The notes under the pieces were generated by a model that was not told the DNA's origin, did no database searches, and saw nothing but the letters and a program-made list of their open reading frames with translations. Source: Phycisphaerae bacterium (lineage in GTDB: Bacteria; Planctomycetota; Phycisphaerae; UBA1845; Fen-1342). Taken from it: a stretch of DNA of 15,733 bases. A program made the position numbers and the translations under genes. Below are positions 1-6,778 of the stretch, in pieces (positions within the stretch are counted from its first letter, which is position 1; every line of letters starts with the position of its first letter). The stretch spans positions 1 to 15,733 of the forward strand of contig JALSRY010000247.1 in NCBI GenBank assembly GCA_026984555.1, read 5' to 3'.

Positions 1-2634
1 CACGAAGATCAGCAACAGCGCCATCGGCACGAGGACGACCAACCGTTCGGAGGCGGCCTGGAGATTCTCGAACTGCCCGCCCCAGTCGATGAACCACCCC
101 GGCGGAAGCTTCAGCTCGCGGTCGAGTACCTTCTGGGCCTCGGCCACGAACGAAGCCAGATCGCGGCCGCGAACGTTGGCCTCGACCGAAATCCGCCGAC
201 TGATGTTCTCGCGGCTGATTTGCGCGGGGCCTTCCACGATCTCGATCGACGCGAGCTGCGACAAGGGAATGAGCATGGGCGGTCCGCCGTTGCTCGGGGG
301 CCCGGCGATCTTGAGATCCCCCACGCTCTCCAGGTCGTCGCGTACGGAGGGATCGAAACGCACCTGGAGCGTGAACCGCTTCTGCCCTTCGAGCACGGTG
401 CCGACCGGGTTTCCGCCGATCGTCTGGATCACCTCGAGCACTCGCTCGGCGTTGATCCCGTACCGGGCGATCGCGTCGCGGTCGATGCGCACGCGCATGG
501 TTGGCAGCCCGATCACCTGCTCGGCCTTGACGTCGGCGGCGCCCGGCACGCCGCGCACGAGTCGCACGACCTCGTCGGCCTTCCGTTTCATCTGCGCGAG
601 GTCATCGCCGTAGATCTGGATGGCCACGTCGCTACGGACACCGGCGATCAGCTCCTGGACACGGAGTTCGATGGGCTGGGAGTAACTGAAAATCGTGCCG
701 GGGATCCGCTCGGTGAGGGTCTTGTCGATGGCGCGGATGAGCTCCTCCTTGGAGCCGAAGCGCCAGGTGTTTTTCGGTTTGAGCATGATGTAGGTATCGC
801 TGATCTCGACGCCCATCGGGTCGGTGGCGATCTCCGCCCGGCCGGTGCGTGAGACGACGGTATCCACCTCGGGAAAGTTTTCCACGAGCACCCTTTCGGC
901 CATCAGGCTGATCTTGTTGGATTCCTCGAGCGAGACGCTGGGCAGGCGCCACATCTGCATCGCGATGGCGCCCTCGTCGAGCCGCGGGATGAACTCGGCC
1001 CCGAGCAACGGCACGACGCCGAGACTGGCCAGGAACAGGACCAACGCCGTCGCAAACACCGGCACGGGCCGGGTGACGATGCGTTCCAGCACGGGGAAAT
1101 ACAGGCGTTTCGCAACCCTGAACAGCAGTGGTTCTTTTTCGCGAACCCGTTTCAGTAGCAGCGAGGCCAGCACCGGCATGAGCGTCAGAGCGCAGACCAG
1201 CGAACCGATCAGCGCGAATACGACCGTCAACGCCATCGGCCGGAACATCTTTCCCTCGACCCCCCGCAACGCCAGGATCGGCAGATATACGATGATGATG
1301 ATCCCGACCGCGAACGCGACGGGCCGGGCGACTTCGTGACAGGCGGCGCGCACTTTCTCCAGATGCGGACGGCGATCGTTGCGATTGTCGTGCAGGTACC
1401 GAACGATGTTCTCGATGATGACGACCGAGCCGTCCACGATGAGTCCGAAGTCAATCGCCCCGAGACTCATCAGGTTGCCGCTCAGACCGGCCAGGCGCAT
1501 CGCGCTGAACGCCACCAGCATGGACAGCGGAATCGCCGACGCCACGATCAGGCCCCCGCGCAGATTTCCCAGCAGGAGCAGCAACACGACGATGACCAGA
1601 ATCCCGCCCTCGATCAGGTTCTTGGCGACGGTCCGGATGGTCTTCTGAACCAGCTCCGTGCGATCGTAAAACGTGTCGATCGTGACGCCTTCGGGCAGCG
1701 ATTTCTTGATCTGCTCGATTTTCCGCTTGACGTTATCGACGACGACGCGCGAGTTCTCGCCCATCAGCATCATCACGATGCCGACTACGGCCTCGCCGCG
1801 CCCATCGCGCGTGACGGCGCCTTGCCGGATCATGGGCGCGAACTCGACACGACCCAGGTCCTTGACGTAGACGGGCGTGCCGCCGGGGCCATGCTTGACG
1901 ATCACGTTCCCCAGGTCGGCGAGCGTCTCGATCAATCCCTCGCCGCGAATGAGATACTGCTCATCGTGGTGAGCGATGTAACCGCCACCAACGTTGCGGT
2001 TGTTGCCCCGCAAGGCCTCGAGCACATCCCCGACCGGGATGTCGTAGGCGACCATACGGCCCGGGTCGAGCGTGACCTGGTACGTCTTGAGCTCTCCGCC
2101 GAAAGAATTGACCTCGACGATGCCCGGGACGCTGCGGAGCTGGTAGTTGACGTACCAGTCCAGAATCGTGCGCAACTCCATCGGGCTATAGCCTTCGCCG
2201 CGCACCTCGAACTGGTAGATTTCGCCCAGTCCGCTCGAGATCGGCCCCATCTCCGGGTTGCCGTAACCCTCGGGGATGGCCTCGCGGGCCTCGACGAGTC
2301 GCTCACTGACGAGCTGCCGGGCCCAGTAGATGTCGGTGCCTTCCTCGAACACCACCGTCACGACCGACAGCCCGAACTTGGACACGCTGCGGATTTCCTC
2401 CACCGCCGGCAGGCCGCTCATGGCGGTCTCGACGGAGAAGGTGATGAAGCGTTCGACCTCTTCGGGAGGCAAACCCGGAGCGTTGGTGAGCACCTGGACC
2501 TGGACATTGGTGACGTCGGGCACCGCGTCGATCGGCAGGTTGAGCAGCGCGTGGATACCCGCCGCCACGACGAGCAGCCACAGCACGATAACCAGAAAGC
2601 GATTGTCGAGCGAGAAGTCGATGATTCGATGCAT
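1..2634 (-). CDS. czcA: CzcA/CusA-family heavy-metal efflux RND pump, C-terminus cut by window edge
   Basis: Inner-membrane proton-driven pump of a tripartite metal exporter. The frame is open from an ATG at 2634 to base 1, giving 878 residues of a family that is usually about 1030-1070 long, so only the C-terminal membrane part is missing. The N-terminus (MHRIIDFSLDNRFLVIVLWL) is the typical first membrane helix. It is followed by the first porter domain (LPIDAVPDVTNVQVQVLT, then FGLSVVTVVFEEGTDIYWAR). The proton-relay helix reads DFGLIVDGSVVIIEN, with D395, D401 and E408. This DFG...VDG...EN form is that of divalent-cation (Zn/Co/Cd/Ni) pumps and differs from the Cu/Ag form (AIGAMVDAAI) of E. 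coli CusA. The second porter domain begins near EFIPRLDEGAIAMQMWRLPS. It is the last visible gene of the operon, 12 nt after czcB; an AGGGG ribosome-binding site overlaps the czcB stop codon. The exact metal is inferred only from the motif and the His-rich partner. Confidence 0.96.
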   Translation of the reverse strand, partial: MHRIIDFSLDNRFLVIVLWLLVVAAGIHALLNLPIDAVPDVTNVQVQVLTNAPGLPPEEVERFITFSVETAMSGLPAVEEIRSVSKFGLSVVTVVFEEGTDIYWARQLVSERLVEAREAIPEGYGNPEMGPISSGLGEIYQFEVRGEGYSPMELRTILDWYVNYQLRSVPGIVEVNSFGGELKTYQVTLDPGRMVAYDIPVGDVLEALRGNNRNVGGGYIAHHDEQYLIRGEGLIETLADLGNVIVKHGPGGTPVYVKDLGRVEFAPMIRQGAVTRDGRGEAVVGIVMMLMGENSRVVVDNVKRKIEQIKKSLPEGVTIDTFYDRTELVQKTIRTVAKNLIEGGILVIVVLLLLLGNLRGGLIVASAIPLSMLVAFSAMRLAGLSGNLMSLGAIDFGLIVDGSVVIIENIVRYLHDNRNDRRPHLEKVRAACHEVARPVAFAVGIIIIVYLPILALRGVEGKMFRPMALTVVFALIGSLVCALTLMPVLASLLLKRVREKEPLLFRVAKRLYFPVLERIVTRPVPVFATALVLFLASLGVVPLLGAEFIPRLDEGAIAMQMWRLPSVSLEESNKISLMAERVLVENFPEVDTVVSRTGRAEIATDPMGVEISDTYIMLKPKNTWRFGSKEELIRAIDKTLTERIPGTIFSYSQPIELRVQELIAGVRSDVAIQIYGDDLAQMKRKADEVVRLVRGVPGAADVKAEQVIGLPTMRVRIDRDAIARYGINAERVLEVIQTIGGNPVGTVLEGQKRFTLQVRFDPSVRDDLESVGDLKIAGPPSNGGPPMLIPLSQLASIEIVEGPAQISRENISRRISVEANVRGRDLASFVAEAQKVLDRELKLPPGWFIDWGGQFENLQAASERLVVLVPMALLLIFV

Positions 2635-2646
2635 GTTGGTTGGCCC

Positions 2647-4200
2647 CTAGTGGCTGTGCCCGCCGCCCATGGCGCTCTTGCCGGCCTCGGACTTGAGCAT
2701 GAACGTATCGCCGACCACAACGCGGACCCCGGCTTGCAGCGGGCCGCTGACCTGGACGAACTCCCTGGAGCGGGCGACGACCCCCACGGGCACCTGGCGG
2801 TACTCCCCGTCCCCTTCCAGCACGAACACGACGTATCCGCTCGCAACACGTTGCAACGCGGCGGCCGGCACGAGCATCCCCGCATCGTCCTTCGCCGCCG
2901 GGGCGAAGACGGTGACCATGCCGAACATCCCCGGGCGGAATTGCCCGGCGGGGTTGGGCAATACGACGCGGGCCTCGACGGTGCGTGTGGTCGGATCGAG
3001 CGCGCTGCCGATGTAGTCGACGACCCCCTCCACGAGTTGATCGGGGAAGGCGTCGAGCCGGACGGTCGCTTGCTGGCCCACGCGCAGGGAGTGAATGTCA
3101 CGCTCGTAGACGCGCCCCATCACCCACACGTCGGCCGGGTCGGCGATCGTGTAGAGCGTCGTGCCCGTATCGACCCGTTCCCCGCGTGTCAGGTGGCGGG
3201 CGACGATCACCCCATCGATCGGGCTGTAGATCGGGGTCCGGGCGATATCCTCGTCGATCGTGTCCGCCCGGGTGGCCAGCGCGGCCGTCTGGTCATTCGT
3301 GAGGCCGAGGATGTGCAGCGCCCGTTCGCTGTTGCGCATCTCTGTCCGGGCGAGGTCGAAGTCGCGCTGGGCCCGCAGAAAATCCGGCCGCAGGTTGAAG
3401 GCGATCTCCTCGCGGGTCGAAACGTAGTCGGCGTGGGCCGTCTCGTAGGCCCCCTGGGCCTCGAGCAGATCCTGTTCGGTGCCGACCCCTTTCTCGAACA
3501 GTTTTCGGGCGCGCTGGAACGTGCGCAGCGTGACGTGCATCGTGGTGTACGCAGTCAGCAGCTTGTTCTTGTTCTCGCCGATCTCGAGCGCGCGGGCTCG
3601 TTCGAGGGCCTGCTGGGGTGTGGGCTGCTCGTCCAGAATCAGCAGCAGTTTTTTCGTGTTCTCGAAAACGCTCTTGGCACGTTGAAAATCAGCCTTCGCG
3701 ACCTCGAACCGGCTCAGGTCCGACAGGTACTCCATCTTCGCGTCGCCCATCTCGCGCGAATCGAGCACGCACAACAAGTCCCCGGCCTTCACCACGTCGC
3801 CCAACGTCTTGGCCACGGAACCGACGACGCCGGGCACCCGCGGCGAGATATGCACCAGGCGATCCGTGTTCCACTCGACCTGCCCCGGCAACTCGATCAC
3901 CGACGTGAGCACCCCGCGGCGGACCTCGACCGGTTCCAGGTGCAGCGACGCCAGCTTCTCGGGTGTCAGGTGGACGACGCCGGGCTCGTGCGCTTCGTGG
4001 CCGCCTTCGTCATGTCCGGCGTGCTCATCGCTCGCGGCTTCGTCGTGCCCGCCACCGTCGTGGTCCTCGTCATGACGCTGCATCCTGTCGCCCCCGGCGG
4101 CGACGAAGCCGGCCCGCTGGGCGGCGTAAAACGCCCCCCCGCCGGCCAGCAGGCCAAGAACCAGTCCCGCAACCAAGAACATCATCGTCTTGCTTGTCAT
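2647..4200 (-). CDS. czcB: CzcB/CusB-type periplasmic membrane fusion (adaptor) protein, His-rich ends
   Basis: Periplasmic adaptor joining the RND pump to the outer-membrane factor; 517 residues. I chose the ATG at 4200 because GGGAG lies 8 nt upstream and a membrane anchor follows at once (MMFLVAGLVLGLLAGG, about residues 6-22); an in-frame ATG 18 codons earlier lacks both. After the anchor comes a His/Asp/Glu-rich stretch with histidines at 43, 47, 52, 60, 63, 68, 71 and 77, and the protein ends GGGHSH; both are plausible metal-capture sites. Then come a first lipoyl half (ELPGQVEWNTDRLVHISPRV, GDVVKAGDLLCVLDS), a long helical hairpin (about residues 145-300), the second lipoyl half (TPIYSPIDGVIVARHLTRGE), a beta-barrel (ADVWVMGRVYERDIHSLRVG) and a membrane-proximal domain. 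It lies 28 nt downstream of the small lipoprotein gene. A histidine-rich N-terminus suits Zn/Co/Cd/Ni more than Cu/Ag, but this is inference. Confidence 0.95.
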   Translation of the reverse strand: MTSKTMMFLVAGLVLGLLAGGGAFYAAQRAGFVAAGGDRMQRHDEDHDGGGHDEAASDEHAGHDEGGHEAHEPGVVHLTPEKLASLHLEPVEVRRGVLTSVIELPGQVEWNTDRLVHISPRVPGVVGSVAKTLGDVVKAGDLLCVLDSREMGDAKMEYLSDLSRFEVAKADFQRAKSVFENTKKLLLILDEQPTPQQALERARALEIGENKNKLLTAYTTMHVTLRTFQRARKLFEKGVGTEQDLLEAQGAYETAHADYVSTREEIAFNLRPDFLRAQRDFDLARTEMRNSERALHILGLTNDQTAALATRADTIDEDIARTPIYSPIDGVIVARHLTRGERVDTGTTLYTIADPADVWVMGRVYERDIHSLRVGQQATVRLDAFPDQLVEGVVDYIGSALDPTTRTVEARVVLPNPAGQFRPGMFGMVTVFAPAAKDDAGMLVPAAALQRVASGYVVFVLEGDGEYRQVPVGVVARSREFVQVSGPLQAGVRVVVGDTFMLKSEAGKSAMGGGHSH

Positions 4201-4228
4201 CGCGTATGCTCCCGTTGGCCCCGTCGCG

Positions 4229-4390
4229 CTACAGCAACCACGCGGCCAATGCACTTCGAACGAAATCCGTGACGAACTCCGCCAGGGACTCGGATGTCGG
4301 CGGAGTACAACCGGCCAGCACTGCCAGCGGCAGGCTCATGACGATCAACGCCGCCCAGCGTTTTCGCAAAAACTCTTGTCTCACACTCAT
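4229..4390 (-). CDS. 53-residue predicted lipoprotein inside the efflux operon
   Basis: A small gene between the outer-membrane factor and the adaptor. Its ATG (4390-4388) overlaps the TGA of the upstream gene as ATGA, a classical translational-coupling arrangement; the TAG ends at 4229. The product starts with a basic n-region (MSVRQEFLRKRW), a hydrophobic core (AALIVMSLPLAV) and a lipobox LAGC, with the lipidated cysteine at residue 28. Mature, it would be a 26-residue lipopeptide ending in a possible amphipathic helix (SLAEFVTDFVRSALAAWLL). Position and strand suggest co-expression with the pump. I recall short proteins with a similar GC plus C-terminal helix layout from planctomycete genomes but cannot name a family. 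It might be an assembly or sensing subunit of the efflux system; no function is demonstrated. Signal peptide, lipobox, start overlap and operon position all agree, which is why I consider it real despite its length. Confidence 0.72.
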   Translation of the reverse strand: MSVRQEFLRKRWAALIVMSLPLAVLAGCTPPTSESLAEFVTDFVRSALAAWLL

Positions 4391-5913
4391 GGATGGCTCC
4401 CTCCCGCCGGCTGCGATGCCGGCCGGCGCACTGCTTCCACCAGACGATCCATCGGGAGGCCAACCGCCCGCTCCAGCAGCGGACCCGCCGCAGCCGCCTG
4501 CTGCATCGCCTCGGCGAAACGGTCGCGGGCGGCGAGATACGAACGTTCCGCATCGAGAACGGACAGGATCGAGGATTGCCCGGCGCGGTAGGATTCACGC
4601 GAGAGTTCCAGGCTGCGGGACGCCTGGGGCACCACCTCGTCCCGATAGAAACGCGCGACTTCCCACGCCGTTCGGGCCTGGTCCACCGCCTCTCGAACCT
4701 CCTGCCGGATGGTCCGCTCCAGCCCCTCCAACAGCCGCAATCGCCGCTCGAGCTCGTATCGCGCTTTGGCGATCTGGGCTTGGTTCTGGTCGAAGATCGG
4801 CAACTCCAGCGAAACCATCGGCCCGATGATGACGTCCTGCCCCTTGGCCCGTTTTCGCTCGGAACGGGGCTGGATGTCCGGTGCGCTCAGCCGTCCCGCA
4901 CCGATCGACGAACGCGCCGTATCCGCCAGCAGGTCGCGACCGGGCACGCGCCGGCGCGCATCGCGCTCCAGCGCCAAGCCGAACTCGAATGTCGGAATCA
5001 CCCGGCGGACTTCGAGCACCAGCCGCTGCCGGGCGCTGTCCACCGACTGCCGCAATGCCCGCGCGTCCAGCCGCTCGGCCCACGCCAGCCGAATGAGCGT
5101 TTCGGTCTGAAGCGTGTGGGCTGGCGGCGTGGGCAGGGGTTCCGTGAGCCTGACCGCGGCGGCATCCTCGGCCAGGCCCAGCACGGTCGCGAGCGCGCGC
5201 CGCGCCGACCCCGCGGCCAGGCGTGCGCGTTTGGTCGCGAGCTCGGCATCGAGCAGCACCCCCCGGGCCAGGTTGACATCGAGCCGGTTGCCGGCGCCGG
5301 CCCGCCGCCGAAACTCGGTCAGCTCGACGATGGTGCGGCCGATCTCGCGGTTTTCCCGCGCGATGGCCAAACGGCGGGCGGCACCGCTCGCCCGGTAGAA
5401 TGCTTCCTTGGCCTGCGCCGCGACCGCGGAAGCCTGGCGGGCGATGCGCAGAATCGTCTGATCCAGGTCACGGGCCGCCATCCGTTTGCGGGCCGGAATC
5501 TGCCACAAGTCCGCGATGTTCTGGGCCAGATCGAAGTCGATGTTGCTCAGGCCGCCGGCCGAGGGCAGGCGCAACGCGAGCCCCAATGTGGGGTTGCTCA
5601 GCAACCCCGATTGCACGAGGTCGGCCCGGGCGGCACCGATTTCGTACAGAGCCGCCTGCAACTCCGGGTTATGCAGCAATGCGACCTGCGCCGCTTCGTC
5701 CGCGGTCAATCCGTCGCGAAGCAGCTCCTCCACCCGCCGCTCGGCCGCCTCGCGTTCGAGCGGATCGAACAGGTACTGCTGCCCGGTACTTCTGGTTGTC
5801 AATTCTTCCGCTCGGCGGTAATCCGGTTGCGGATCGACCTTCGCACAGCCTGCGATGGTCGTCAGCACGACCGTAGCGCCCGCGAGCGCCCCTGCGATAA
5901 TCCGTCGGTACAT
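4387..5913 (-). CDS. czcC: CzcC/TolC-family outer-membrane factor lipoprotein
   Basis: Outer-membrane channel of the tripartite exporter; 508 residues, at the long end for CzcC-like proteins (usually about 420-480). The ATG at 5913 is chosen because AGGGG lies 10 nt upstream and a lipoprotein signal follows (MYRRIIAGALAGATVVLTTI, then AGC, lipid-modified Cys23). An in-frame start 25 codons earlier would bury this signal. Two outer-membrane-efflux repeats follow. The first includes LTADEAAQVALLHNPELQAA and SGLLSNPTLGLALRLPS. The second includes LELPIFDQNQAQIAKARYEL, the hallmark V/L-x-L-P-I-F-D-x-N of this family, then SRESYRAGQSSILSVLDAER near the end. Long helical segments rich in Arg, Glu and Ala fit the periplasmic tunnel. 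It lies 110 nt downstream of the secreted Cys/His gene, and its stop overlaps the next start by ATGA. The ribosome-binding site may be occluded by RNA structure (see 5921-6025). Confidence 0.94.
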   Translation of the reverse strand: MYRRIIAGALAGATVVLTTIAGCAKVDPQPDYRRAEELTTRSTGQQYLFDPLEREAAERRVEELLRDGLTADEAAQVALLHNPELQAALYEIGAARADLVQSGLLSNPTLGLALRLPSAGGLSNIDFDLAQNIADLWQIPARKRMAARDLDQTILRIARQASAVAAQAKEAFYRASGAARRLAIARENREIGRTIVELTEFRRRAGAGNRLDVNLARGVLLDAELATKRARLAAGSARRALATVLGLAEDAAAVRLTEPLPTPPAHTLQTETLIRLAWAERLDARALRQSVDSARQRLVLEVRRVIPTFEFGLALERDARRRVPGRDLLADTARSSIGAGRLSAPDIQPRSERKRAKGQDVIIGPMVSLELPIFDQNQAQIAKARYELERRLRLLEGLERTIRQEVREAVDQARTAWEVARFYRDEVVPQASRSLELSRESYRAGQSSILSVLDAERSYLAARDRFAEAMQQAAAAGPLLERAVGLPMDRLVEAVRRPASQPAGGSHP

Positions 5914-5920
5914 AGGTAAC

Positions 5921-6025
5921 GATCCCCTGACCTTCGTGGCTCTCCGATGCGCGTAGCGCGCATCACACCGCGACCGCGCCGGCAACAACGCCGCACGGAG
6001 GCAATCCAGGCACTACCAGGGGATC
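5921..6025 (-). promoter_or_regulatory. Possible ribosome-binding-site-sequestering RNA structure ahead of czcC
   Basis: In the minus-strand transcript GATCCCCTG (complement of 6017-6025) is a perfect 9-nt reverse complement of CAGGGGATC (complement of 5921-5929). The latter contains the AGGGG ribosome-binding site of the outer-membrane factor gene. The upstream arm begins inside the TGA stop of the Cys/His-rich gene, so a ribosome finishing that gene would cover it and free the downstream site. Between the arms lies an 8-bp hairpin (5946-5964). The pairing is visible in the sequence; control by translational coupling is inference. Confidence 0.4.
5946..5964. repeat. Perfect 8-bp inverted repeat (hairpin) in the intercistronic spacer
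   Basis: GATGCGCG (5946-5953), loop TAG, CGCGCATC (5957-5964): a perfect 8-bp stem with a 3-nt loop in the 110-nt gap between the secreted Cys/His gene and the outer-membrane factor gene. No T-run follows on either strand, so it is not a standard intrinsic terminator. It may be an RNA-processing or stability hairpin, or one copy of a dispersed palindromic element. Confidence 0.6.
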
Positions 6026-6374
6026 AATTCAGAAGGGGCAAACCGGTGTCTTGGTATCGGGCGGTTTCGCGCCCCGTCCCGGGCGCGGCCCCCCGCGATA
6101 TGTCCGGCCTCGCCCATGCGCAAGCACCGGGCGAATCGGGCTCCACCGCCATGGGCGGCGACAATGCGGGTCGAGCGGAAACGGCGAGATGCGCCGCCGC
6201 GTCCCGCGAGGCCAGCGCTGGCGCGCACGGATCCGCCGCACAACTCGATTCGTGGCTGCACGTTCCCGTCGGCGCACAGTCGCACGCGTGTACCAACACG
6301 CCACCGACGCACAATGCGGGCCCGACAAGGACCGCCCAGCCGACCGCAAGTGACAGTATGACTCGCCCGAACAT
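6024..6374 (-). CDS. Small secreted Cys/His-rich protein, first gene of the metal-efflux operon
   Basis: 116 residues from ATG 6374; a GTG directly before it (6377) is an equally possible start, with GAG 6-9 nt upstream of the pair. The N-terminus is a signal peptide or anchor (VILSLAVGWAVLVGPALCVG, residues 5-24). A compact cluster follows: H29-x-C31-x-C33-x5-C39-x-H41-E42-x2-C45-x2-D48-P49-C50, six metal ligands or disulfide partners apart from Cys22. The rest is Ala/Pro/Arg-rich with no recognised domain and ends LPLLN. I remember planctomycete exported proteins with a similar HxCxC...CxHExxCxxDPC pattern and a C-terminal LPLL near metal-efflux genes; I could not check this by search. The likely role is periplasmic metal binding, sensing or delivery to the pump, which is inference from composition and operon position. 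The TGA is also part of a possible structure controlling the next gene. Confidence 0.68.
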   Translation of the reverse strand: MFGRVILSLAVGWAVLVGPALCVGGVLVHACDCAPTGTCSHESSCAADPCAPALASRDAAAHLAVSARPALSPPMAVEPDSPGACAWARPDISRGAAPGTGRETARYQDTGLPLLN

Positions 6375-6778
6375 CACGTGTGACTCTATGAGGTCGTGAC
6401 ACCCAAGTCAACCGGCCGACTGCCGCCGGCGTGTCGGGCCGGGGGGATGCGGGCACGTTTCGGCGGCGGACAACCTGACGGATCGCGCGGCGCCGGAGAA
6501 TCCGGGCGTGCGTCACACCGCCTGCGCGATTTGCCGCACCTGTCTGCCAACGACCGGCCCGGCTCGGCCCAGCCGAAGTGCGACCGGCAAGAGGTGTGAA
6601 ACGCGCAACACCATTGATTACAAGATGTTAGCAAATGGACGGCGTGTCTCGGCCCGGGGGGCTTTACGCGGAACGAAATCTGCCACAGACTGCACATATT
6701 CGGCGGGGACAGTGTGCGCCGGGGGGCGAACCCAACCCCGCGGCGACGTGCGAAGACTCGGCTATCGAGGACAACCTT
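6375..6778. other. Divergent intergenic region between the efflux operon and iorA
   Basis: About 400 bases separating two leftward and rightward transcription units, so it must hold both promoters. I see no convincing sigma-70 pair on either strand. The only AT-richer patch is about 6606-6638 (ccattgattacaagatgtta and flanks). Short open frames here have no ribosome-binding site or plausible composition. I see no dyad matching the MerR/CueR or ArsR operators I know. The iorA ribosome-binding site (GAGG, 8 nt before the ATG) is at the right end. An imperfect inverted repeat at 6513-6599 is listed separately. Confidence 0.7.
6513..6599. repeat. Imperfect, multi-arm inverted repeat in the divergent region
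   Basis: Three nested complementary pairs occur in order: TCACACC (6513-6519) with GGTGTGA (6593-6599); TTGCCG (6531-6536) with CGGCAA (6585-6590); and CGGCT (6560-6564) with AGCCG (6571-6575) as an inner hairpin with a 6-nt loop. The arms could form an 87-nt structured RNA in either leader, or be protein-binding dyads. It matches no riboswitch class I recognise, and chance pairing in GC-rich DNA is possible. Confidence 0.35.

Noticed and set aside
1336..4272. Plus-strand open frame of about 978 codons opposite czcA and czcB
   Set aside because: Antisense shadow of two clear genes; repetitive His/Asp/Arg composition and no recognisable motif.
6396..6599. 67-codon plus-strand open frame in the divergent region
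   Set aside because: No ribosome-binding site, Arg/Gly/Pro-rich composition typical of random GC-rich frames, and it overlaps the inverted repeat.
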